From contig JAJEBV010000016.1 in the NCBI GenBank assembly GCA_022822365.1, positions 124,001 through 188,000 on the forward strand: a DNA stretch of 64,000 nt. Direction: 5' to 3'. Position numbers and translations under genes: made by a program. Of this stretch, positions 8,492-19,100 are shown piece by piece (the first letter of the stretch is position 1; each line of letters opens with the position of its first letter). The notes under the pieces were generated by a model. It saw nothing but the letters and a program-made list of their open reading frames with translations. It was not told where the DNA came from and did no database searches. The DNA comes from Thermoanaerobaculia bacterium. Lineage in GTDB: Bacteria; Acidobacteriota; Thermoanaerobaculia; Multivoradales; Multivoraceae.

Positions 8492-9925
8492 ATGATCGAC
8501 ATCCCCGCCATCCGTTGGGGCAAGCCCTACGAGTCGCTCGAGAAGGCGACGATCGTCCACTTCGAGACCGGCGAGGAGCTGGCCACGCTGCATCAGACCA
8601 ACCCCGGCCTGGTCCAGCGCGACATGCGCCGCGCCCAGCGCGCCCGCGACATCCTGCGCCAGATCCCGTCCAGCGAACTGATCTCGATGGTGACCGAGGC
8701 CGCCGACCTCTACCTGAACGCGGACCTGCCGCTCGGAAGCGGTACCCAGACCCCGCAGGACTTCGTCCACTACCAGTCGGCGACCACCGGCCTGCCCGAG
8801 CACATGTGCCGGGCGAACATGGACAAGAACCACTTCGTCCTGACGAACATGGGCGAGGTGCTCGAGGCCCTGACGCGCGGCCTCGACCTCGACATTCTGG
8901 CCCGGGGTCACGGCGTCGAGGAGCGCGGCGTGCCGGTCAGCTACCAGGCCCAGGCGCCGGTGATCGGCCTGGTGCTGCCGTCGAACTCGCCGGGCGTGCA
9001 CACGCTGTGGATGCCGGTCATTCCGCTCCAGATCGGCCTCGTGTTCAAGCCCGGGCCGCAGGAGCCCTGGACCCCTTACCGGATGACCGAGGCCTTCGCC
9101 CAGGCCGGAGTCCCGCGAGAGGCGATCTCGATCTACCCGGGCGAAGGCGACATCGGCGCCGCCGTTCTCGCCTCCTGCTCAAGGAGCATGATCTTCGGCG
9201 GCGCGGACACGGTCGCCCGCTACCAGAACGACCCCCGGGTCCAGCCGCACGGCCCCGGTTTCAGCAAGATCCTGCTCGGCGACGACGTCGTCGACGACTG
9301 GGAGCAGTACCTCGATGTGATGGTCGACAGCGTCCTGGTCAACAGCGGCCGGAGCTGCATCTCCTGCTCCGGCGTCTGGGCCTCGCGCCACACGGAGGAG
9401 ATCGCCCAGGCCCTGGCCGAGCGGCTGGCGCCCGTCCTGCCCATGCCGGCCGACGACCCGGAGTCTCCCCTCGCCGCCTTCACCGTGCCCGGCATGGCGA
9501 AGGCGATCGACGGCATGATCGAGCGGCAGGTCGATGTCCCCGGCGTCCGCGACCTGACGTCCGAGATCCGCGGCAACGGCCGCCTCGACGAACGCGAGCG
9601 CTGCGACTACCTGCTGCCGACCGTGCTCCACTGCGCCGACGCCGAGGTCGAGGCCGCCAACGTCGAGTACATGTTCCCCTTCGTCTCCGTCGTCGAGTGC
9701 CCGCAGGCGAAGATGCTGAACGCGATCGACGACACCCTCGTCTGCAGCGCGATCACCAACGACGAGCACTGGCGGCGGCAACTGATCGACGCCACCCACG
9801 TCGACCGCCTGAACCTCGGCCCGGTGCCGACGATTCAGCTCAACTGGCTGCAGCCGCACGAAGGGAACATCATCGACTTCCTGTTCCGGGCACGGGCGTT
9901 TCAGGAGGCGGAGGTGGCTAAGTGA
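8492..9925 (+). CDS. Aldehyde dehydrogenase / acyl-CoA-reductase-like protein
   Basis: A 477-residue ALDH-superfamily protein, started at ATG 8492. An upstream in-frame start would overlap the divergent Rieske gene. The nucleophile is in NSGRSCISCSG, and cofactor-fold segments include APVIGLVLPSNSPGVH and MIFGGADTVARY. It lacks the common ALDH FTGS/ELGGK wording, which points to an acylating or LuxC-like subgroup. It is divergent from the Rieske/PQQ operon and close to a short acyl-AMP-forming enzyme. Together they could interconvert alcohol, aldehyde and activated acid; the direction cannot be told from sequence. Confidence 0.75.
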   Translation: MIDIPAIRWGKPYESLEKATIVHFETGEELATLHQTNPGLVQRDMRRAQRARDILRQIPSSELISMVTEAADLYLNADLPLGSGTQTPQDFVHYQSATTGLPEHMCRANMDKNHFVLTNMGEVLEALTRGLDLDILARGHGVEERGVPVSYQAQAPVIGLVLPSNSPGVHTLWMPVIPLQIGLVFKPGPQEPWTPYRMTEAFAQAGVPREAISIYPGEGDIGAAVLASCSRSMIFGGADTVARYQNDPRVQPHGPGFSKILLGDDVVDDWEQYLDVMVDSVLVNSGRSCISCSGVWASRHTEEIAQALAERLAPVLPMPADDPESPLAAFTVPGMAKAIDGMIERQVDVPGVRDLTSEIRGNGRLDERERCDYLLPTVLHCADAEVEAANVEYMFPFVSVVECPQAKMLNAIDDTLVCSAITNDEHWRRQLIDATHVDRLNLGPVPTIQLNWLQPHEGNIIDFLFRARAFQEAEVAK

Positions 9926-9946
9926 AACGGATGGTCGCAGGCTTGG

Positions 9947-10108
9947 GTGCTTCTGATCATCGGCGCCGCCGCCGTCACGACCATGTTGCAGACGCCGGAC
10001 GGCGGTCCGGCGCTTGCCGAACTCGCCATCGGGTTTGTTGCCGGAGCCTGTTTCCCGGCGGGTTTGGTCCTTCTGTGGGCCGGCTACCGAGCGCGGCGCT
10101 CAGACTGA
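9947..10108 (+). CDS. Possible small two-segment membrane protein
   Basis: A 53-codon frame from GTG 9947 encodes VLLIIGAAAVTTML and, later, a second hydrophobic stretch FVAGACFPAGLVLLWAGY, ending in RARRSD. It lies directly after the ALDH stop in the same frame. A GTG at 9922 in another frame (MKRMVAGLG) would supply a basic N-terminus if one base were skipped near 9945-9950, so the gene may be frameshifted or mis-sequenced. The two hydrophobic helices and positive tail look like a real small membrane protein, but no family is recognised. Confidence 0.35.
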   Translation: MLLIIGAAAVTTMLQTPDGGPALAELAIGFVAGACFPAGLVLLWAGYRARRSD

Positions 10109-10115
10109 GTCGCGA

Positions 10116-10139
10116 TCACCGGACCAGCACGAAGGCCAT
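10116..10139 (-). pseudogene. Vestigial toxin start (VapC-like) after the antitoxin
   Basis: The antitoxin stop TAA overlaps an ATG (TAATG, 10137-10141) that opens a frame reading only MAFVLVR before TGA. PIN toxins coupled to Phd-like antitoxins commonly begin MAFVLDAS. The normal coupled start is therefore kept, while the remaining toxin (about 130 codons) is gone. This is an inference from seven codons. Confidence 0.4.
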
Positions 10140-10381
10140 TAGTAGCGGCGCCCTTCCTCAATCAACTCGCGAATCGACAGTCCACCCAAGCTGTGGGACT
10201 CGCGGAACTTCTTCAGGTTCTCGATCGCAGTTCGCACTTGGTCCGTGTCGACGCCGCGATAGGGGATCAGCTCGGCGACGGGGCGATCGTGCCGGGTGAT
10301 CACGAACCTCTCGCCCGCCTCCACTCGCTTCAGCAGCCGTAGCAAACCAGTCCTGACCTCAAGTACGCCGATCTCTGACAT
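10139..10381 (-). CDS. Orphan Phd/YefM-type antitoxin
   Basis: An 80-residue protein of the Phd/YefM fold: VLEVRTGLLRLLKRVEAGERFVI is followed by TRHDRPVAELIPY, the conserved beta hairpin, and an acidic toxin-binding tail SIRELIEEGRRY. A good ribosome site (GGAAGGAG) lies just upstream. No toxin gene is found on either side; only a seven-codon remnant overlaps its stop. It may be a solitary regulator or an antitoxin against a related toxin elsewhere. The family call is firm and its present function is uncertain. Confidence 0.82.
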   Translation of the reverse strand: MSEIGVLEVRTGLLRLLKRVEAGERFVITRHDRPVAELIPYRGVDTDQVRTAIENLKKFRESHSLGGLSIRELIEEGRRY

Positions 10382-10508
10382 GGGGTCGCTCCTTCCTGGA
10401 CCGCAGCAAATCTAGCTGACTGACGGACATCCAGGGTCGACCGGCACCACCGGCGACGCCGACAAGCGAAAGACCGGTGAACCTCGCACCGCTGTACGAT
10501 CACCCACC

Positions 10509-11366
10509 ATGCGCAAGCAGCTTCCCGGCGGCATCGAGCTGCGCGAACTGGCTTCCGACGATGACTACGAAGCCGTGGTCGACCTCGAGCGGGAAACGTG
10601 GGGCGTCGGTTTCGAGGACACCGTGCCGACGACGATCCTGATGATCTCGCAGAAAATGAGCGGCGTCCTCGCCGGGGCCTTCGACCCGAACGGCCGGATG
10701 CTCGGTTTCATCTACGGGTTGAGCGGCTTTCGGTACGGCAAGCGGGCGCACTGGTCGCACATGCTCGCCGTGACTCGGGAGGCCCGCGGCCTCGGGCTAG
10801 GGCGGGAACTCAAGGTCTTTCAGCGCGAGATCCTGCTGCCGCTCGGCGTCGAGACCGTCTACTGGACCTACGACCCTCTGGTCGCCCGGAACGCGAACCT
10901 GAACCTGAACCGGCTCGGCGCCCTGCCGGTCGAGTACGTCGTCAACATGTACGGCGAGGACACGGGAAGCGTGCTGCACAGCGGCCTCGGCACGGATCGC
11001 TTCGTGGTCGCCTGGCCGATCCTGAGTTCCCGGGTCGACTGGCTGATGACCGCTGGCTCGTCCGCCCAGCCGACGCGGGCCGCGGCGCCCTTCCCCGTCG
11101 ACGAGTCCTTGCCGGAGACGGCGTGGGTCGAGGTACCGCCGAACATCGGCCGCATCCTGCATGCGTCACCGGAGGAGGCGTTCGACTGGCGGCGGCGGAC
11201 CCGGGCGGCGTTCCAGGAACACCTGGGCGCCGGATGTGAAGTGACGGGGTTCACGTGGCGGGAAGATCCGGAGCCGGATGCCGGCCAGAAGGCCGGCGCA
11301 CCCAGTGTCATGAACCGGCGCTACTACTACCGGCTCGAGAAGCTCGACGGAACGGAGAAGCAATGA
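10509..11366 (+). CDS. GNAT acyltransferase of the N-succinylamino acid racemase pathway
   Basis: A 285-residue GNAT protein. The acyl-CoA-binding turn is seen in VTREARGLGLGREL, and the diagnostic segment TYDPLVARNANLNLNRLGA is followed by NMYGEDTGSVLHSGLGTDRFVV. This subgroup is found next to MenC-like racemases. In Geobacillus such a GNAT succinylates D-amino acids before the racemase acts. The stop overlaps the racemase start (ATGA). Residues 256-267 (DAGQKAGAPSV) are encoded by a dispersed hairpin repeat inserted in frame, which adds an unusual insert before the final RRYYYRLEK strand. Confidence 0.8.
   Translation: MRKQLPGGIELRELASDDDYEAVVDLERETWGVGFEDTVPTTILMISQKMSGVLAGAFDPNGRMLGFIYGLSGFRYGKRAHWSHMLAVTREARGLGLGRELKVFQREILLPLGVETVYWTYDPLVARNANLNLNRLGALPVEYVVNMYGEDTGSVLHSGLGTDRFVVAWPILSSRVDWLMTAGSSAQPTRAAAPFPVDESLPETAWVEVPPNIGRILHASPEEAFDWRRRTRAAFQEHLGAGCEVTGFTWREDPEPDAGQKAGAPSVMNRRYYYRLEKLDGTEKQ
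11274..11308 (+). repeat. Dispersed hairpin repeat, copy A (inside coding sequence)
   Basis: The core is GCCGGCC-AGAA-GGCCGGC at 11280-11297, followed by GCACCCAGTGT. It is the only copy within a gene and is translated in frame near the C-terminus of the GNAT protein. The stem, loop and tail are identical to copy G (59830-59858, reverse orientation). Confidence 0.85.
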
Positions 11367-12490
11367 GCCTTCAGATCGACTCGATCACCCTGCGCGAGAT
11401 CCAACTGCCCCTGGTGGAGCCGTTCCGGATCTCCTCCGGCGTCACGACGACCCGCCGGATCCTGCTGCTGGAGCTCGTCGATGCGGACGGCGCTTCCACC
11501 TGGTCCGAGTGCGTCGCCGGCGACTTCCCCAACTACTCGCCCGAGAGCATCGACACGGCGACCCTGGCCATCCGCGAGTGGCTGGCGCCGCGGGTGCTCG
11601 GCCGGCGCTTCGAGACGCCCGAGGACGTGTCGGCCGCCCTGGCCGAGGACCTCCGCGGCCATGAGATGGCCCAGGCGGCGATCGAGATGGGCGCCTGGGC
11701 GCTGGCGGCGACGAAGAGGGGTCAGAGCCTGTCCTCGCTGCTGGGCGGCACCCGGAAACGGATCGGCACCGGCATCTCGATCGGCATCCAGAGCTCTCCC
11801 GAAGAACTGGCCGACAAGGCCGGGAAGGCGCTGGGCGAGGGCTATCGGAAGATCAAGCTGAAGATCAAGCCCGGCCAGGACCTCGACTACCTGCACGCGG
11901 TCCGCGAGCGGCTCGGACCGGAAGCGCCGCTGATGGCCGACGCGAACAACGCGTACACCTTGGACGACGCCGACCACCTGGTCCAGCTCGACGACTTCGA
12001 CCTCGTGATGGTCGAACAGCCGCTGGCCTGGGACGACGTCGCCCGCCACGCCGAACTCCAGCGCCGGATGCGGACGCCGATCTGCCTCGACGAATCGATC
12101 ACGAACATCGCCCGGGCCGAGGACATGATCCGCCTCCGAGCGGGGCGAATCGTCAACATCAAGCCGGGACGCGTCGCCGGGTTTACGGCCTCGAAGGCGA
12201 TCCACGACCTCTGCGAGGCGAACGACATCCCGGTCTGGTGCGGCGGCATGCTGGAGAGCGGCATCGGCCGCGCCTACAACGTCGCCCTGGCCTCGCTGCC
12301 GAACTTCACGATCCCAGGCGACGTGAGCCCCAGCAGCCGCTACTGGGCGCGCGACGTCGTGTCGCCCGAGTGGACGATGGACGGCGACGGTTGGGTCGAC
12401 GTACCCGAGGGTTCCGGGCTGGGCGTCGAAGTCGACCGCGAGCGGATCGAGGCGCTGACGGTGCAGGAGGAGACGCTGCGCATCGGTTAG
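11363..12490 (+). CDS. menC: N-succinylamino acid racemase / o-succinylbenzoate synthase family (enolase superfamily)
   Basis: A 375-residue enolase-superfamily protein, started at ATG 11363 (overlapping the GNAT stop). Catalytic residues are visible: K165-L-K167, metal ligands D193 (MADAN), E218 (VEQPL) and D243 (CLDES), and K267 (NIKPGRVAG). The C-terminal GGMLESGIGRAYN and NFTIPGDVSPSSRYW match the OSBS/NSAR group, not dipeptide epimerases. Pairing with the GNAT favours racemisation of N-succinyl amino acids in D-to-L amino acid conversion. A menaquinone-synthesis role remains possible; no other men genes are present. The matching desuccinylase is not in the window. Confidence 0.85.
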   Translation: MSLQIDSITLREIQLPLVEPFRISSGVTTTRRILLLELVDADGASTWSECVAGDFPNYSPESIDTATLAIREWLAPRVLGRRFETPEDVSAALAEDLRGHEMAQAAIEMGAWALAATKRGQSLSSLLGGTRKRIGTGISIGIQSSPEELADKAGKALGEGYRKIKLKIKPGQDLDYLHAVRERLGPEAPLMADANNAYTLDDADHLVQLDDFDLVMVEQPLAWDDVARHAELQRRMRTPICLDESITNIARAEDMIRLRAGRIVNIKPGRVAGFTASKAIHDLCEANDIPVWCGGMLESGIGRAYNVALASLPNFTIPGDVSPSSRYWARDVVSPEWTMDGDGWVDVPEGSGLGVEVDRERIEALTVQEETLRIG

Positions 12491-12550
12491 CAGCGGCAAA
12501 GGGGAGCCGGCCTGCCGGCCGGCACGTACTCCCGGCCGCCTTCGGCGGCA

Positions 12551-12579
12551 GCGGGTCAGAAGACCCGCGCACCCAGTGT
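12551..12579 (+). repeat. Dispersed hairpin repeat, copy B (stem-covariant)
   Basis: The stem GCGGGTC-AGAA-GACCCGC (12551-12568) differs from copy A at several stem positions, but both arms change together. The AGAA loop and GCACCCAGTGT tail are the same. A second GC-rich palindrome precedes it at about 12508-12526. It sits in the convergent gap between the racemase and SDR genes. Confidence 0.75.
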
Positions 12580-12593
12580 GGGACCTCGCGGGT

Positions 12594-13355
12594 CTACAGG
12601 CTCCAGCCGCCGTCGACGGTCACCGTGTGGCCGGTGACGAACACGTTGCGCTCGATCAGGGCGAGGATCGCATCGGCGCAGGTTTCGGGAGTCGCCACCC
12701 CCTGGAGCGGCGCCCCGGCGCTCACGCGCTCCTGGGCCTTGTCGTAGTTCTCGTCGCCGAGTCCGCCGCGGAGCCAGCGCCCCTCGATGAAGCCGGGGGC
12801 GATCGTGTTGACCCGGATCTCCGGGCCGAGCACGCGCGCCAGCGACTTCGTCATCACGATGACCGCGGCCTTGGACGCGGCGTACGGGATGCTGCTGCCG
12901 CCGCCGCCGATGCCGGCGATCGAGGCGACGTTGACCACCGCGCCCTCGCCCGCCGCCTTCATGTGCGGCGCGGCCGCCCGCGTGCAGTTGAAGACGCCGC
13001 GCAGGTTGGCGCCGAGAATGTCGTCCCACACTTCGTCGGTGACGCCTTCCAGGTCGTCGTGAGCGATGAAATGGGTCATCCCCGCGTTGTTGACGAGGAC
13101 GTGGAGCGCGCCGAACGCCTCGACCGCCGAGTCGATGAGCCGCCGGCAGTCGGCGTCCTTTCGCATGTCCGCCTGGACGGCCACCGCGTTGCCGCCTCCG
13201 TCGCGGATGCCGCCCACGATCCGTTCAGCTGCTTCGGCGCCGCTGTGGTAGTTGACGACCACCGACGCGCCGAGGTTCGCCAGCAGTTCGGCCGTCGCCT
13301 CGCCGACGCCCGACGACGAGCCGGTGACAACGGCGACCTTGCCCTTGACCTCCAC
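12594..13355 (-). CDS. Short-chain dehydrogenase/reductase
   Basis: A 253-residue classical SDR. TGSSSGVGEA (about residues 11-20) is the NAD(P)-binding loop, NNAG the structural motif, and S...YAASK the catalytic Tyr-Lys. The Rossmann fold is complete and the C-terminus ends in TVTVDGGWSL, typical of FabG-like enzymes. The substrate is a hydroxyl/ketone compound that cannot be specified. It is followed on the same strand, across a repeat element, by the region of the enoyl-CoA hydratase; the two may share a degradative role. Confidence 0.85.
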   Translation of the reverse strand: MEVKGKVAVVTGSSSGVGEATAELLANLGASVVVNYHSGAEAAERIVGGIRDGGGNAVAVQADMRKDADCRRLIDSAVEAFGALHVLVNNAGMTHFIAHDDLEGVTDEVWDDILGANLRGVFNCTRAAAPHMKAAGEGAVVNVASIAGIGGGGSSIPYAASKAAVIVMTKSLARVLGPEIRVNTIAPGFIEGRWLRGGLGDENYDKAQERVSAGAPLQGVATPETCADAILALIERNVFVTGHTVTVDGGWSL

Positions 13356-13419
13356 GTATGGCGCCGGATCGTCAGGCGGGCGGATTGGACGTTAGCCGCT
13401 CAGCGGCGTCGCAGGCGAT

Positions 13420-13442
13420 GCCGGCCAGAGGGCCGGCGCACC
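13420..13442 (+). repeat. Dispersed hairpin repeat, copy C
   Basis: GCCGGCC-AGAG-GGCCGGC at 13420-13437 followed by GCACC. The loop differs by one base from copy A. It lies between the enoyl-CoA hydratase stop and the SDR start. Confidence 0.8.
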
Positions 13443-13462
13443 GACAGGCTCCTCGACGCAAG

Positions 13463-14254
<792 letters not shown>

Positions 14255-14391
14255 TTGCCTGCTCCTGTTCGCTTGCGGGGCCGTCTCAATGGCCGTTTGT
14301 TTGAAGGCCGCGAGAGTAGCAGCAGGCCCGGTCGCACGCGGCCTGGAAGCGGGCGCGCAACCGTCCGCAACTTGCTAGCGTGCCGCCCGAC

Positions 14392-15444
14392 ATGGCACTC
14401 CTTCCCTTGCCCGCCGGCTCCGGCCCGGAAGGCGACCCGTACCGAAGCGGCGACTGGTCGTACGATCCCGATCCGAACCGGGTCGCGGCAGCGGCGGCCG
14501 AGTGGCGAAGCGACCACAACCTCTCTCCCGCGGCGGACGACAGGACGCGACGCATCCTCCTGCTGGTCGACGAACAGCGGGACTTCTGCCTGCCCGAAGG
14601 TGCGCTCTACGTCGGCGGCCGTTCGGGCCGCGGAGCCATCGAGGACACGAACCGCATCGTGCGGTATATCTACCGCAACGTCGGCAACCTGACGGAGATC
14701 GCAGCCAGCCTCGACAGCCACACGCCGCAGCAGATCTTCTTCTCGTCGTTCTGGGTGGACGCCTCCGGCAAGCAGCTCGACAGCCACCGGGAAGTCCTCG
14801 CATCGGAGATCGAAGCAGGCGAAGCGGTTCCCAACCCGGGCCTCGCCGGTTGGTTCGGCGACCGTAGCCACGACTGGCTCAGGCGCCAGGCCCTGGACTA
14901 CTGCCGGCGCCTCGAAGCGACCGGGAAGTACCGCCTCTACCTTTGGCCGCCGCACTGCTTCCTGGGCAGCGAGGGCCACGGCCTGGTCGGGGCCGTGCAG
15001 GAAGCGCGCCTCTTCTTCAGCTACGCGCGCGACGCCGAGACGCCGATCCTGATCAAGGGCATGAATCCCCTGACCGAGTACTACTCCGTGCTCACGCCCG
15101 AGGTCCTCCTCCGCCACGACGGCGAGGAACTCGATCAGCGCAACGAGACGCTGATTGACCGGCTGCTCGGGGCCGACGCCCTGATCGTCGCCGGCCAGGC
15201 CGCGAGCCACTGCGTGCGCTACACCGTCGACGACCTGCTGGCCGAGATGAAGGCCAGGGACGTCCCGCCAGGCCGCCTGCACGTCCTAGCCGACTGCATG
15301 TCCGCGGTCGCCGTGCCCGACCCGGAACGCCCCGGTCACTACCTGGCGGACTTCACGCCCGAAGTCGAAGCCTCACTGAAACGCTGGCAAGACGCCGGAG
15401 TCCACATCGCCAGTTCAGAAGACGACGCCTCGGACTGGGACTGA
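14392..15444 (+). CDS. Nicotinamidase-like isochorismatase-superfamily cysteine hydrolase
   Basis: A 350-residue protein from ATG 14392 (a GTG at 14380 would add 4 residues). The catalytic triad is visible as D60 (LLVDEQRDFC), K222 (LIKGMNPLTEYY) and C274 (GQAASHCVRYT). It is longer than standard PncA (about 210 residues) because of inserts in the middle. It is convergent with nadE and next to pncB, so it most likely deamidates nicotinamide to nicotinate, feeding PncB and, through NadD, NadE. Context strengthens a call that fold alone could not make. Confidence 0.75.
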   Translation: MALLPLPAGSGPEGDPYRSGDWSYDPDPNRVAAAAAEWRSDHNLSPAADDRTRRILLLVDEQRDFCLPEGALYVGGRSGRGAIEDTNRIVRYIYRNVGNLTEIAASLDSHTPQQIFFSSFWVDASGKQLDSHREVLASEIEAGEAVPNPGLAGWFGDRSHDWLRRQALDYCRRLEATGKYRLYLWPPHCFLGSEGHGLVGAVQEARLFFSYARDAETPILIKGMNPLTEYYSVLTPEVLLRHDGEELDQRNETLIDRLLGADALIVAGQAASHCVRYTVDDLLAEMKARDVPPGRLHVLADCMSAVAVPDPERPGHYLADFTPEVEASLKRWQDAGVHIASSEDDASDWD

Positions 15445-15460
15445 CGTCGAAGCCCGGATC

Positions 15461-15485
15461 CCGGCCAGAGGGCCGGCGCACCGAC
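15461..15485 (+). repeat. Dispersed hairpin repeat, copy D
   Basis: CCGGCC-AGAG-GGCCGG core (15461-15476), then CGCACCGACA. It fills the convergent gap between the nicotinamidase-like gene and nadE. Confidence 0.75.
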
Positions 15486-15513
15486 ACGAGGACTACGTCA
15501 GCGCTGCCACCAC

Positions 15514-17607
15514 CTACGGCAGGTTGCGCCGCAGCTCCTCCACCCAGACCGCCGGTCCGCCGTCCGACGGCGCCCGCCAGTCCCCTCGCGGCGACAACGA
15601 CCCGCCCGACCCCACCTTGGGTCCGTTCGGCAGCGCCGAACGCTTGAACTGACTGGTGCCGAAGAAGCGCACCAGGAACACCTCGAGCCAGTGCTTGATC
15701 TCGGCGAGCGTGTACTCGCGCCGATCGCTCCCTGGCATCGTGTCGAGCCAGGCGCCGCGATTCCGGTCTCCCCAGGCGTGGTGAGCGAGAAAGGCGACGC
15801 GGCTCGGCCGGTAGCCGTACCGGCTCAGGTAGTAGAGGTGGAAGTCCTGGAGCTCGAAGGGACCGATCACGGCCTCGGTCGACTGGGCGGGCTCCCCGTT
15901 GTCCGCCTCCGGTCCCTCCGCCGCCGGCACTAGCTCCGGCGAGATCTCCGTGTCGACGATCGACTGCAGGGTCTCGCTGGCCTCGGCGCCGAACTCGGCG
16001 CGCTCGACCTCCCAGCGGATCAGGTGCTGGATCAGGGTCTTGGGAACCGACGAGTTCACGCTGTAGTGCGCCATCTGGTCGCCGACGCCGTACGTGCACC
16101 AGCCCAGCGCCAGCTCGGAGAGATCGCCCGTACCGATGACGAGGCCGCGGTTCAGATTGGCCAGCCGGAACAGATGAGACGTGCGTTCACCGGCCTGGAC
16201 GTTCTCGAAAGTCGCGTCGTAGACCAAAGCGCCTCGCTCGCCCCGGCTGTAGGGGTGATCGATCGATTCCAGCATCCGCTCGCTGGCCGGCCGGATGTCG
16301 ATCTCCGACGCGGTGACGCCGAGCGCCGCCATCAGACGCTTCGCGTTCTCGTAGGTGCGTGAGGAAGTGCCGAAGCCGGGCAGCGTGTAGGCGAGGATGT
16401 TCGCCCGCGGCAGACCGAGACTGTCAACGGCGCGCACGCAGACGATCAGCGCGTGGCTGGAATCGAGCCCGCCCGAGACGCCGATCACGACCTTCTCGAT
16501 GCCGGTCGCGCGTAGGCGCTGGACCAGGCCAGCGACCTGGATGTCGAACGCCTCGGCGCAGCGCTCGTCCCGCTCATCGCTGTCCGCCGGTACGTACGGA
16601 AAGCGCGGGATCTCCCGCTCGAGCGCCACTGCAGCGGCCGGACGCTTCACCGCAACGCCGACCCGCCGGAACCGCCCGGCAGCCGACTCCCGGCGCGCCG
16701 CGTCCCGGAACGTCGACATGCGAAGCCGCTCCTGCGCCAGCCGCTCCAGGTCGAGGTCGGCCGTGAGAATCTGGGCCTCCTGGCTGAATCGCTCCGACTC
16801 GGCCAGCCGCTCGCCGTTCTCGTAGATCAGGCCGTGACTGTCCCAGGCCAGGTCCGTGGTCGACTCGCCGGCGCCTGCCCCGGCGTAGACGTAGGCGGCC
16901 ACCGACCGTCCCGACTGCGACGCGCACAGCAGCCGCCGGTAGTCGGCCTTGCCGATCGTCACGTTGCTCGCCGACAGGTTGAACAGCACCGACGCCCCGG
17001 CCAGCGCGCCGTGCGTGCTCGGCGGCAGCGGCGACCACAGGTCCTCGCAGATCTCGACGTGGAAGCGGAACCCGGGGACGGGGCCCACGTCGAACAGGAG
17101 GTCCTCGCCGAAGGGAACGTCCTCGCCGCCCAGGGACACGACCTCGGAGCGGCGCGATTCGGCGGCCGCGAAGTAGCGCTTCTCGTAGTACTCGCGGTAG
17201 TTCGGCAGGTAGATCTTCGGCACGATCCCGGCGATCCTTCCCGTACACACGACCGCCGCGACGTTGAAGACCGCGCCGTCGACAAGCAGCGGCAGCCCGA
17301 CGATCAGCGCGGTCCGAAAGTCCCGCGACGCTTCCGCCAGTTCGAGGAGCGCCGCCTTCGAGCCGTCCAGCACCGCCGACTGGTGGAACAGGTCGTCCAG
17401 GGAGTAGCCGCTCAGGTTCAGTTCGGGGAAGACCGCCGCCACGGCATCGAGCTCGTCCGCGTGGCGCGCCAGGGCGAGCGTGCGCTCCAGGTTCGCCGCC
17501 GGATCCCCGATCTCCACCCGCGGCAGGCACACGGCCACGCGCGCGAACCCGTGTTCGTACAGGTCGTCGAAGCGGCGCACGGCACCGCCGGTATCCGAAG
17601 CGGCCAT
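15514..17607 (-). CDS. nadE: Glutamine-dependent NAD+ synthetase
   Basis: A 697-residue two-domain enzyme. The N-terminal nitrilase-type glutaminase domain has its Glu-Lys-Cys triad in [23 protein letters not shown] and HVEICEDLW. The C-terminal synthetase domain has the ATP pyrophosphatase loop [11 protein letters not shown] and [17 protein letters not shown]. It converts nicotinate adenine dinucleotide to NAD+ using glutamine nitrogen and ATP. The length fits the long bacterial type. It sits 74 bp downstream of pncB on the same strand, in an NAD salvage cluster. Confidence 0.95.
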   Translation of the reverse strand: MAASDTGGAVRRFDDLYEHGFARVAVCLPRVEIGDPAANLERTLALARHADELDAVAAVFPELNLSGYSLDDLFHQSAVLDGSKAALLELAEASRDFRTALIVGLPLLVDGAVFNVAAVVCTGRIAGIVPKIYLPNYREYYEKRYFAAAESRRSEVVSLGGEDVPFGEDLLFDVGPVPGFRFHVEICEDLWSPLPPSTHGALAGASVLFNLSASNVTIGKADYRRLLCASQSGRSVAAYVYAGAGAGESTTDLAWDSHGLIYENGERLAESERFSQEAQILTADLDLERLAQERLRMSTFRDAARRESAAGRFRRVGVAVKRPAAAVALEREIPRFPYVPADSDERDERCAEAFDIQVAGLVQRLRATGIEKVVIGVSGGLDSSHALIVCVRAVDSLGLPRANILAYTLPGFGTSSRTYENAKRLMAALGVTASEIDIRPASERMLESIDHPYSRGERGALVYDATFENVQAGERTSHLFRLANLNRGLVIGTGDLSELALGWCTYGVGDQMAHYSVNSSVPKTLIQHLIRWEVERAEFGAEASETLQSIVDTEISPELVPAAEGPEADNGEPAQSTEAVIGPFELQDFHLYYLSRYGYRPSRVAFLAHHAWGDRNRGAWLDTMPGSDRREYTLAEIKHWLEVFLVRFFGTSQFKRSALPNGPKVGSGGSLSPRGDWRAPSDGGPAVWVEELRRNLP

Positions 17608-17681
17608 GCGGGATTATGAACGACTGGCCGGCAAATGCCTCAAGAGCAAGACACTTCGGCCCCGGAGGAGGCGCCCTCAGC

Positions 17682-19096
<1,415 letters not shown>

Positions 19097-19100
<4 letters not shown>

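Noticed and set aside
4911-9925. Bioluminescence (lux) operon because of the LuxE/LuxC-like pair
   Set aside because: No luciferase genes are present and the resemblance is one of domain logic only.
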